Below, one piece after another: positions 26,317 through 36,692 of a stretch of DNA of 64,000 bases. Under the pieces are notes generated by a model. The model saw nothing but the letters and a program-made list of their open reading frames with translations. It had not been told where the DNA came from and did no database searches. The stretch spans positions 124,001-188,000 of the forward strand of contig QAOA01002275.1 in the NCBI GenBank assembly GCA_003255065.1, given 5' to 3'. This DNA comes from Cercis canadensis. Its lineage: Eukaryota > Streptophyta > Magnoliopsida > Fabales > Fabaceae. The translations under genes were made by a program, and so were the position numbers. Each line of letters begins with the position of its first letter. The first letter of the stretch is position 1.

Positions 26317-27041
26317 ATGCTTGCTTTATCTTCTACCTTGTTTTCAACTGATGCATTGGCAATCACAGAGGATCCCGTCAGCTATGACCAGGACTACATG
26401 CATAACTCATTTGTTCATTTTCCTTCGCCTGAGCCAAAATTTGAGCTCAGAGACTGTCTAGTAAATGATGCTGACCTCGTCAAGGTTAAGAAACTTAACC
26501 ATAATGCTAGCGAGCGTTATCGCCGAAAGAAGATAAATGATTTGTATTCTTCTCTCCGTTCACTGCTTCCAGACAATCACCAACAGGTATTTTCACTCAC
26601 CTCCAGCTTAATTTTATGAACTTAGCTTGAAATCCATGAAAAGGTTTTCGAATATATATTATACTTCTAGATAGACTATCAGGAGTTGTTATCTATTTTA
26701 TGCACCATAAATAGATCTCCTTTTGCAACTTGCATGTAATCAACGAGACTAGTCTTTCAACAGAAGCACCCAATTAATTACAACAGCAACTGAAGGAACT
26801 AATTCGAAAGAAGGAAGAGCTTTTGTGTAAGATTTCTAGGCAACGAGAACAGAATTACCCAAAGAAGCAGGAACCATGCATATACGAGGGCTCCTTAGCT
26901 GCTGTTTCGTCAAGTCAGCTTAATGACAGAGAAATTGTGGTTCAGATATCCACACACAAGATACATAAGAGTCTGCTATCTGAGATTTTACTGAATTTAG
27001 AATATGATGGCCTGTCTCTGCTCAATGCAGTTTTCTTGTAA
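26317..27041 (+). pseudogene. Subgroup Ib bHLH (ORG2/bHLH38-100-101 type), copy 1, internal deletion
   Basis: Exon 1 (26317-26586) is intact: 90 residues with an acidic N terminus and the basic region plus helix 1 (KKLNHNASERYRRKKINDL), the hallmark of the Ib factors that drive iron-deficiency responses. Compared with copy 2, 365 bp are missing between 26780 and 26781 (equivalent of 29846-30210), with TTA at the junction. This removes most of the intron 3' end and the start of exon 2, hence helix 2 of the HLH. The remaining exon 2 part continues to 27041 and then departs from copy 2 after CTCAATGC, ending in a stop. A cryptic acceptor (ACAACAG, 26780-26786) is in phase and could give a product of about 174 residues without helix 2. 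Called a pseudogene, but an assembly or haplotype effect is possible (see the N at 29554). Confidence 0.7.
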
Positions 27042-27589
27042 GGAGAAGTAACAAATCTTGATATGAAATATAACCAAAAATCTATTCTAGTGTGAGTGTG
27101 AGCCTGCGAGGAAAGAGATCACTCATGACTCAAGTCAGCAGGAGGTGCGAGGCAGCGGGAAACCATACAAACAGGGGACCCAGATGGAAAATCAAAGGGA
27201 TCTCATTGAAAACAATTGGAGAATGAAAATCAAACACAACATAAACCAAAAAAATGAATGAGACTGGGAGGAAGTTCTTTTACCGAGAGAATCGCTGACT
27301 TGAAATGAGATTTTCTAGAGCCTCCAACCAGAAATCTCAAGCTTCAAATAAGGAAACCAGCAGAAAGCCAAGAGCTACAAGAATCAGAAATGGAGCTTAG
27401 GGACGATGCCACCAACAGAGCCACCACAGAGGGAGTGAGGGAGATAGAGTAGTCACGCTTAGGGATTTTAGGTTTGGGGAAAATGGAACTCAAGGTCAAG
27501 GTCGAGAGGGATTGAGGGAGAAAGGGTCAGGAAAACCTTAGGCGACACCGTTTTGTGAAGAATTTTTTTTAAAAAATTTTTATGTGATG

Positions 27590-27626
<37 letters not shown>

Positions 27627-27807
27627 TATTTATATAGAATGCGGGGTGGGGCGGGGCGGGGCAGAGCTTCCCCATCCCCAGACCCGCCCCTATCAAATTA
27701 CCCATAAAATTACCCATCCCCATCCCCATTTTTTTGCCCCATACCCATACCCGAACGGGTAAAAAAACCGGGGCCCCATCGGGTATAGGGCAAATTGCCA
27801 TCCCTAC
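27042..27807. mobile_element. Possible hAT-type element fragment with G/C-rich subterminal repeats
   Basis: Sequence starting directly after the broken bHLH copy 1. Its right part (27640-27807) has runs of GGGGCGG, CCCATCCCCATCC and ACCCATACCCG and ends, on the minus strand, with TAGGGATGGCAA, which resembles hAT terminal repeats. The (TA)n run at 27594-27621 lies inside. I could not find the partner end or an 8-bp target duplication, so the limits and class are tentative. Confidence 0.4.
27594..27621. repeat. (TA)n microsatellite
   Basis: About 13 TA units within the transposon-like block between the two bHLH copies. Confidence 0.9.
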
Positions 27808-29000
27808 CAAGAACATGGTTAATAATTGAATGGATCATTGGAAATCAAGGATGGATTAAAATCAGAATCAGTTAAGACTTGGATTGATTGTTTTCCCTAA
27901 AACTTTACCACTTACAATTAATTTCTGTCAAACACTTGAACAAACAAAACCCCCTGTTGATATGGTTCTTAATATGATTCACTAAATAGAACAATCCTTA
28001 GGTTCGACTTAGGGCTGCCTTATGCTACAAATAGCTTAGTTAACCGACCTTAAACTTTAACTAATTTGAGGAGTCTTGACAGCTCATCAGGTGGTGGGTG
28101 GAATATGATGGTAAGGCTGGTTTATGTGGGTATAGTGTTGGCCGGGAATTGGTGTTTGGAGACTGAAATTTCTGATTAGGGAGGAATAGAAAGAGGCTTT
28201 CCTGCCATTTGGCAATTTGAATGGCTTCCACCAAGGATTTTGGCCGTTGGATCCTTACTGCCTTGTCTAGAGTTTCATTCAGACCACCCAAAAAACAACT
28301 CATTGCCATTTTCGAATCGAGACCCGCTCTAGCAACTAGATCATCAAACACAGTGAGATACTCATCTAAACACCCCATTTGTTTTAATTGCATCAATTCA
28401 ACCACCAGATCATTAAAAACCCCATCATCAAACCTCATCACAATATCATTTAACAACTTTTTCCAGGAAATCGCATTCTTACTCGGAGTACTCAAATGTT
28501 GTTTGAGCCACACATAAGCCTTGCCCTCCATGGCCAACATGATCAACTTCACCTTCCTGTCCTCCGGAGCGTCCTCCAGGAAGAAGAACTACTTACATTT
28601 CCCTAGCCACAGGCGGAAATCATTCCCATCGAAACCGGGTAAGGTGAACCGAGGGCTGTCAGCGTTGCGATTGGGTCCCAAAAGTGGATCCCCTTCAATC
28701 ACCCCCACCTTTAGAACAACACTGGAGTCCTCTGAAGTGGAAGTTTCCTTCCCCTTTCCTCCTCCGGTCTTTAATGCCTCAAATTCTGACCGCATAAACA
28801 GCATCAGAGATTCAAATTTCTGATTGATCTCTTCGAACTTCTTGTCATGATTCGCAAACCGGTCATCCATCTTGCTAAAATGCTCATCCATTTTCTTCTC
28901 AACCTCCCACATCCGATTATCAACCTCCTGATTCGTCACCATGGAAAAATGACCAAAACAGAGTCGAGTAAGGTGCCTGGAAGGGTGCTCTGATACCAAT
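27808..29000 (-). mobile_element. Ty3/gypsy-type LTR retroelement, internal 5' part (PBS and gag fragment)
   Basis: On the minus strand the primer-binding site TGGTATCAGAGC (28987-28998), complementary to initiator tRNA-Met, lies 2 bp inside the LTR. A gag-like frame follows. First (28589-28942) comes a coiled-coil region with KMDEHFSKMDDRF and the PGFDG block. The typical retrotransposon gag core, GKAYVWLKQHL, then SWKKLLNDIVMRF and LKQMGCLDEYLTVFDDLVARA, follows to about 28061 with a frame break near 28560. No protease, reverse transcriptase or integrase and no second LTR is present, so this is a truncated, dead 5' end. The left limit near 27808-28060 is uncertain. Confidence 0.75.
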
Positions 29001-29321
29001 TGTAACACTTGAAAAAAAAAACCCGCAATACACATCAAAGCAATAGCGAAAATCAATCTATATTAGATTAGCTCTCTCTGAGATGGAGAAGAGATTCTTG
29101 AAGCCAAAATACAAAATAACCAAGTAGTCCCCTACACGTCCCTGTCTAGTCTATAACCACTTCCCAACGGCTAATTTCCTACACTCGGGATCACCCTACA
29201 CTTGTAATACCTCTCCACCCTTACCTCTTAACTGACTACTAACAGACTTAAAAACTCATACGACATCGTTCCTAGTTAGTGCTACGGCACCATTTAGTCA
29301 TTTTAACTAGCCGTTATGACA
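29001..29321 (-). repeat. LTR of the gypsy-type element
   Basis: A 321-bp segment bounded by TG..CA (TGTAACAC at one end, TTATGACA at the other) placed exactly next to the PBS, as a 5' LTR should be on the minus strand. No second LTR in the window allows comparison, so the outer border is inferred from the TG/CA ends. Confidence 0.6.
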
Positions 29322-29554
29322 GGCTTCCACAAAGATCATGAAGCGACATCACCTTGGTCACGTTGAATGAAGTTTTGAGGTTCTATGGGTGGAGATAACG
29401 GCACAAACACTCTGGCATTCCACTGCGAAAGATCTCATTGTAGTTCTTCCAACATGCTTCGGTTGGGCCCAAAAGCTGCTTCCCTTGATCACCAAGAAGG
29501 TTATCTTCCAAGAAACGTGCACATGAGGTGAGACTTGCATGGTGGTAAATGCAN
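29322..29554. other. Unassigned sequence up to assembly join
   Basis: About 230 bp between the LTR and a single N at 29554. No recognisable gene. Immediately after the N the bHLH sequence seen from 26490 is read again. Confidence 0.5.
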
Positions 29555-30783
29555 GAAACTTAACCATAATGCTAGCGAGCGTTATCGCCGGAAGAAGATA
29601 AATGATTTGTATTCTTCTCTCCGTTCACTGCTTCCAGACAATCATCAACAGGTATTTTCACTCACCTCCAGCTTAATTTTATGAACTTAGCTTGAAATCC
29701 ATGAAAAGGTTTTCGAATATATATTATACTTCTAGATAGACTATCAGGGGTTGTTATCTGTTTTATGCACCATAAATAGATCTCCTTTTGCAACTTGCAT
29801 GTAATCAACGAGACTAGTCTTTCAACAGAAGCACCCAATTAATTAAGGCCTATAAATTAAGCATAATTAGCGCTGATCAAAATTTTTTTCCTTTTAGATT
29901 GGTTTACAAAAGTATCTTATGAATTCAAAAGCTGTTTTTAGCTTATGAAAATAAGTCAAATTACATATACAATAAGCTACTTATAGTATAAGCTATAAAG
30001 GTATCTCAAACTTTAATAAGTACTTATTTAAAAGCTCATCCAAATAGGGCCTAACATGATTTTAAGAAGGACTTTCACCTTCAAATTCAGAGATATCTTG
30101 TTATAGAAATTGCTACAGTTCCCACCTGGTACTGATTTAATTTTGTAAAGCAGCAAAATTTAAGCAACCCGGCTGCAGTTTCTCGTGTGGTTAATTACAT
30201 ACCAGAGTTACAACAGCAACTGAAGGAACTAATTCGAAAGAAGGAAGAGCTTTTGTGTAAGATTTCTAGGCAACGAGAACAGAATTACCCAAAGAAGCAG
30301 GAACCATGCATATACGACGGCTCCTTAGCTGCTGTTTCGTCAAGTCAGCTTAATGACAGAGAAATTGTGGTTCAGATATCCACACACAAGATACATAAGA
30401 GTCTGCTATCTGAGATTTTACTGAATTTAGAATATGATGGCCTGTCTCTGCTCAATGCTTCTTCTTTTCAGTCTTTCGGAGACATGATTTTCTACTGTTT
30501 GCATTTTGAGGTATGCGTACGTGTCTCTCTCTCTATCTATCTATATATATATATATGACCAATTTGTTTGATTTCATTTCTTTTTCTTTCTCTTGTTTTC
30601 TTCTGCCTTTTGTATGTGGTTTTGTCATAATAACTTGGTTAAGTTTAATATATGTTATGACTATTTACCAAAAAAAAAAATTATTTACAGGTACAGAGAA
30701 ATAATAGATTGAAGGATGGAACTTTAAGTGAGAAGCTGAGATCATTAGGTGGAAGAGAAATGAGAGTTTTCGCTGATCATTGA
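29555..30783 (+). CDS. Subgroup Ib bHLH (ORG2/bHLH38-100-101 type), copy 2, 5' end lost at assembly gap
   Basis: Transcription factor of the group that heterodimerises with FIT-type bHLHs to activate root iron uptake genes. Exons: 29555-29651 (partial, begins inside the basic region right after the N), 30154-30510, 30691-30783. Exon 2 starts QNLSNPAAVSRVVNYIPELQ (loop and helix 2) and continues with a leucine-rich heptad region (LKELIRKKEELLCKI) and the family C-terminal domain (REIVVQISTHKIHKSLLSEI, then GDMIFYCLHFE). Exon 3 ends GGREMRVFADH. All borders and phases fit. Exon 1 in copy 1 would supply the missing 5' part, giving about 240 residues, the usual size. Copies 1 and 2 differ by only a few substitutions in the shared parts. 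The family assignment is strong; which Ib member it is remains open. Confidence 0.85.
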
Positions 30784-33700
30784 TAATATTATACATCAAC
30801 AAGTTCACAAGGAGGCTCTTATACATCAACAAGTTCGTTTGAGAGGCAACCGCTATTTCATTAGGAGTGGATGAAGTTGTATTCTTGTTGTGTCGCCATT
30901 AAAAAATATATATAATAAAAAAAATCTTCCTTTATCTATTTCATAACCATATAATTATGGCTTGCTCTCACTAAAGAACCAAATCTTATTCAATGGTGAA
31001 CTACTTAAAAAATTCCAATTGTCTTACAAATATTAGTCAAACTTCTCTCTAGATCAAACATGTGCACCTTATCAACTTAGCCTTGTAGTAATTACTTTTA
31101 TGATAAAATTAGATACTATTACTAGCTAATGCCTAATAGTAGTTCAATAAAATTAGATACTTTTATGATAACAATGTTAGTGGACTGTGAGCAATAGCTT
31201 AAGTGATCATGTATTCAGTTTTTAAGGTTAGAGAGGTTCTCAAGACTTAGGATCAAATCATGATGTTCTTGCTCTTGGTGGTTGGGGTGTTATTATAGTA
31301 GAATTATTGAGGACTTAAATGTTTGTTTTCCCATATAAGAGTTTCTTGAAAATAAATGTAGCAAAAAAAAAAAATTTGTTAGTGGTGTCATTAGTCATTT
31401 AATCTCTTAACTGTGATTTTGGAACCTTTTATCACTACCCAAAAAAATATAGATATGATTTCATTACTCTTATCTTAGTATCTAATCTATTTATTATGGT
31501 GCGTGAAAAGCTTCTCAATCTTTAAGAAGTATGAGCTGAATTGACCAAAATTTGTACAGAAAAATTATGCGGATCAGCTGAACTCAAATTTGACCTTTCA
31601 AACTATGTATATATTATTAAACTCTGAAATAGAAAGAAATTATGCGGATAATCTAAACTTAAATCTGGCCTCACAAATAATTTGTGAATACAAAATTATG
31701 CATGCATTATTAGTGCTCAATTATTGGTGGCCAATTAAAAGGACACGCATGATTGAAGAATGAAAGAAAATGAACCAGATGTAGCTTAGTAGGCTTGTAG
31801 CTATCTTTCGCATGCATATGAACACTTCACATGGGGTATGGCCTTCACCCCTTCTGAGACATTTATGAGATGGCTATGATGAACTCATGGACCAAGCACC
31901 AGTGCCATGTGTTTCTGTTTGTTTTAGAAGCGGAGTAATGTTATTTGCACTTATATGCAAATGTAAAGCTTTTTTTTATTTGTTTATTTTCAGGGAGAGT
32001 GTTCGGATTTATAATTTCTTCAAGCATTATCAAACGGTTATAAATGACAGGTGGAGTGGACTCTTCTAGAGCAAATGAAGAAATTATTGAAATTAGTCAA
32101 TTTTTTTCCCACTTTTCCTTTTGTGCTTCTACGGATAGGAACCCAAATATATATTTTTTTAATCAAAGAAAAACTAAAGTTTAGTACTCTCTCGAGGTGA
32201 TTCCTTACTCAAACCTAGACACAATGCGAGGCCACCGCTATCTGCTTAAAAGAGGAAATAGACGCACGATGAAAATGACAGGTGAAAAAATACATAAAAT
32301 GAGATAATAATATAGATTAGCAGCATAGTATACCCAAAAAAAATTATGTATCATCTTTTCCCTGTTAGACATAGAATATATAGGACATTATAAATTTATT
32401 TTATATTCATTATGAATAGAGCAGAAACCAAGTATAGAACAAGAGAGAATAGAGCACACGGGTATGGTCTTCAATAATTTTGCTTCCAATATTCCCCACA
32501 ATTATTACATATTTTCCGCATAAAATAATCAACTATCAAAATAGGGAAGGGAGAGAGTGATGTGAGTTGAAGTGGGCTAGCAAATGAAACTCTAACAATG
32601 ATAGCTAGTATAGTACTAGTAGTACTAATTATAAAGGTGTATAGTCAGCTTTGAAATCGACATATAGCAAATGGCAATGCCATGGTATAGCGATAAATAT
32701 GATTTACGAAGAAACAAACAAAGGGATGAAGCTGCAAGGAACCTCAGTTGCTCAAACCTATTCGTGTGAATGAGACATTATCTCCAGTCTTTTTCTCCCC
32801 AACCTTCTTGTCATACTCATAGTTTCATACGTATCGCTTTGCGATTACCCTCTCTAGTCACTTCTCTCTCTCTTTCCTGGGCTTCATTTGGTTCCCGAAT
32901 ATGCCCTTTTTACCCACTACCATCACATGCGAAATGAATATCCTCAAAAATATTACAGAAGAATCACCATTTTTCACCTCAATAAATTAAGCATGTGAAT
33001 CATATCAACAAAAGTACAGGACTACTGCGCCTACTTCTGGTTGAAATGTGTTATTTTCTCCCTCTCTGCGGTTTTTTTTTTTTTTCCCTTTCGAAAATAA
33101 CCAAACTATCATTTTCTATGGATTTCAAAAAGTTCAATGAATGAGCATTTTTTTTTTACTATTTTATATGTGATAGTGGTACTATATTGACTAATCGGCC
33201 TTACCTTAAGAAAATATAAATTATCATAATCGTTACCCTTTAATGTAGTGTGTCTCTTTTTGTTGCAAACGAAATTTTTTATTATATTCGGATTTAAATG
33301 TCATATCAAGCAAAAGGAATGTTAGAGAGAGGGGTTACTCCAACAAAAGGAAATAAGGGATATGGTTGTTTAATATATAATTTGTTGTGTTATTTTGATC
33401 ATTATAATTGCTCAATAATTGAGAACTGAGATTATTATCATCATCTTGCTTCTCTGAATTTATCTAAAGTTTTAAAGCTTTTTTAATTATAAATAATAAA
33501 CTATATAATATTGTCAAATAAACATTTATATCTAAATTGAAAAATAATTTATAACCTTATAATGTCAAAGGTAGCCTATATACCATGATGGAGCCAAACA
33601 AACACAGTAACGCAGGGGTTCCCACATGGGTCATTCAAGTAAGCTCTAAGATGGTGTAGGTACATGTGTTTGTACTTACTATTTAGCATTATTATAAGAG

Positions 33701-36138
33701 GATTTTGAAAAGGAAGAACAAGAAAGATACACCGCAATGAACCAAATCTTAAAGTTCCGTTATATCCTTTCTTTTCGTTGATTGCGCAATTTCTTAACTA
33801 CACCACAAGATCCAGTTCAACTTTTATGATTATTCAATGCCACCTCTTCAGGTTCTAAAACTAAAAGTGATATAGACACCACTCTTCTATATATCTTAAT
33901 AATATATATACTTCAATCCTCTTTATCAATAATTTTTTTTGAATATTTAAAGAGAAATGCAAAAAAAAAGTCATCAAATATGGGTAATTTTTATCAAAAA
34001 GAACCGAAGACATGCAAATGGTAAAACTTTAAAACCCAAAATTTAGCATAATATTTTATCAAATTGGAATTGGTTTAGATGAATCATGCATGTCAAAAAC
34101 ACATGACTAGTTTATATGAAAAATATGCTGGAAATATTCTAACCTATATATTTATTATATTCAGTAATCATTATCTTGAGTAAAATTTATGGTAGTTGGT
34201 AAAGCATTAACTTAGGATTCTGTCTAATTTTTCATCTTTTTATGTTACACTTGGAAATGTAAATTGTTAAAAATTATACCATGAGTTAAAATTTTAATTT
34301 AATTGAGAAAATAAAAAAAGAATGATTCTATCTCTTAACTGTTTGATTAAAAATATTATAATATTATATTAAAAAATAATTTAATTCAAAAACTTAAATT
34401 ATTAAATAAAAATTTATAAATAATTTTATATCTAATACCTGCACCAAAAACCACTTTAGACATTACATGAAAAACGTGGATTCTCACCCATAACCATAAA
34501 TCTGCCTTTTTTTCTCGCTTTAAACATTGACAACGAATTCTCTGGAAAAAGTACTTTTCACATTTTGTGGAAAGATTGAGGTGATTCGCTTACAAGATGG
34601 GAGTACTTCAATCATTCGAATTCTTACTCTGTCTACATGCATGTACATGCACAGCACTCAGTAGCATAGGATTTGAAAACATGCTCATCGTCTCTACTTC
34701 ACCCCATGCACCATCGACAAGGCAGTATGAACATTTTCTTTTTCTATTCCAAGATTCCAACCGCGGACTCAGAAAGATCATACGGTTAATAGATTATCGT
34801 TTGCCCATGCAGGAGTTCTAATTAATTAGATTACCATTCAGCCATTGATCTCATCTCTTCCATTTTCTTTTTCATGAAGTATCTGTAATTCTTTATTTCG
34901 TTCTTATACATGTTGTTTTGTGTAAATTTTACATTGTATATATATGAAATTATAAACTAAAATTTTACTATTTCTTTATTGAAATAACATATTATCATTA
35001 CACATGTTTTCTCAAACTTTTTTGGCTTTGAAATAATTATTGCATATTAATCCAAATATGGAGAAAAAAGGAAAAAATCAATTCGATGATTACTTTTTTT
35101 CTTAGTACTTTTTTATTTTTATTTCAGTTTCTAAGGGAAAAAGACAAACTCTTAAGTAAAGTAATGATGTTATCTCTCCTTTTTCGAAGAGAGGATGGGC
35201 ATACATACTAACGATATGATATTTTACTAGAATATCCTCTTATGTTTGATAGTGTATAAAGTAATTATTTGGAATGTGATGGGGGAAAGTAAAAATGGGA
35301 AAAATTTAAAAGAAAGAGTTAAAGATTAGTAATGTGAATAAAGACACAAATTATATGAAAGTCTATTTTTTTAAAATACCACTAGTATTTCTACTTTATT
35401 TAATTGGATATGAAATTAATCTCGTTCGAAGGTTAGAGCAATTATAATTTCTCTTCTCTCAACAATGCTTTCATTGGACCTAGAACCCTTGACTACAACC
35501 AAAAGCGCACGGGAATATGAAGATACATTAACGATATAACTTTCATTCCTCCCACTTGCATTTGCTCCTCTTTCGGTTTTAGCAATCCACTTCATAATTT
35601 ACACTTAATATATAAAATATGAATAATTTATAATACAAATTATTTTTTACATATTTCATATAAGAAAAATGATTGAGAATGATGAAAAATGGGAGACACT
35701 TTATTTTTATTTTTTATATTTTCGGAAATAATTATAAAAATAAAAAAATTACTCTATTCTCTTTTTTCATTCTTCTTACCAACAAAGAGCAAGGACATGA
35801 GTGTGAACTAATGATAATGTTATTTATATTCATTTTCTATTCGCATATTAAAACCAACACCATTTATAGCATTTGAATTTAACTAAACTTTTTTATTTTT
35901 ATTTTATATTTTAACGGTAAGAGTATCTTCATATTAGTTTTCGCACACCAAGAGTATGTCCCTCCCAAGGCGATCTTAATAGCACATCTCACATCAGCTC
36001 AATGCATTAAATTTCCCTCGATATTGGCTCAAGAATTTGAATATTCGCTTAGCTTCGATAAACCTATTGCATTCTTACCAGACCAAACCCTTTGAGGTTA
36101 ATTATAAACTTAGGTCTCAAATCATTTTAGGCTATGTG
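30784..36138. other. Gene-free AT-rich region
   Basis: About 5.3 kb of AT-rich sequence. The only frame I considered is a 74-codon one at 34597-34821, starting with a hydrophobic stretch that could be a signal peptide. It has no recognisable family and is not annotated as a gene. A pyrimidine-rich run occurs near 32850 and poly-T tracts near 33070. No tRNA or well-delimited element was found. Confidence 0.5.
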
Positions 36139-36684
36139 TAGAGCTGGTAAAATGGGTCAGGCATGATGAGCTGGTCCATTTTAGCTCACAAAAAAGAAGG
36201 GTCGGGAATCGCTGGCCCGAATAAAACTGGGCTAGTTTGGCTCGGCTCATTAGGGTTCGGGTTCNAAGTTGACCAGGACAAAATTGGATATCAACAAATA
36301 TTATTTGAAAGTATACAATATTATAATTTATTTAATTACTTATGCATCTTTATTTTAAATTTACACTTAGATGCATTTTTTTTATATATATCTTTGATTC
36401 TTTATTTTAGTTTTATTTATTACTTTATGCATTTTTGTTTTGTTCAATTAAGTTTATTAACAAGTTAGCTTAAAATAGCTCAAATAACTAAAGAAAAAAT
36501 TCAAAATCCTTGTTAATTTTTAATATTATTACAAATAAAAATAGTTTAACAAAATTTTTTTAAAAANAAAAAAAATTGGCTTAGCCCATTTTGGTCTGTA
36601 GCCCAAGGAGGACTAGGCTAGGTTGGGATTATACCGGCCCGAATGAAAACAACCCAAATTGGCTCGGCCTGTTTTGCAGCTCTA
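36139..36684. mobile_element. Non-autonomous hAT-type element (MITE)
   Basis: Imperfect terminal inverted repeats: TAGAGCTGGTAAAATGGG at the left, and CTAGAGCTGCAAAACAGGCC on the opposite strand at the right. GC-rich subterminal blocks (GGCCCGAATAAAAC..GGCTCGGC and the inverse) surround an AT-rich core. The flanks are GCTATGTG (36131-36138) and GTTATGTG (36685-36692), an 8-bp target duplication with one mismatch, as hAT elements make. No transposase. Two N (36265, 36567) lie inside. Confidence 0.75.
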
Positions 36685-36692
36685 GTTATGTG

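Noticed and set aside
26823..27041. A separate small gene starting at 26823
   Set aside because: It is the remaining part of bHLH exon 2 in the broken copy.
28061..29321. A complete LTR retrotransposon
   Set aside because: Only one LTR, the PBS and part of gag are present; no pol region and no second LTR in the window.
32726..32734. TGAAGCTGC, the first bases of miR167
   Set aside because: Only nine bases agree, the rest differs, and there is no matching arm for a hairpin.
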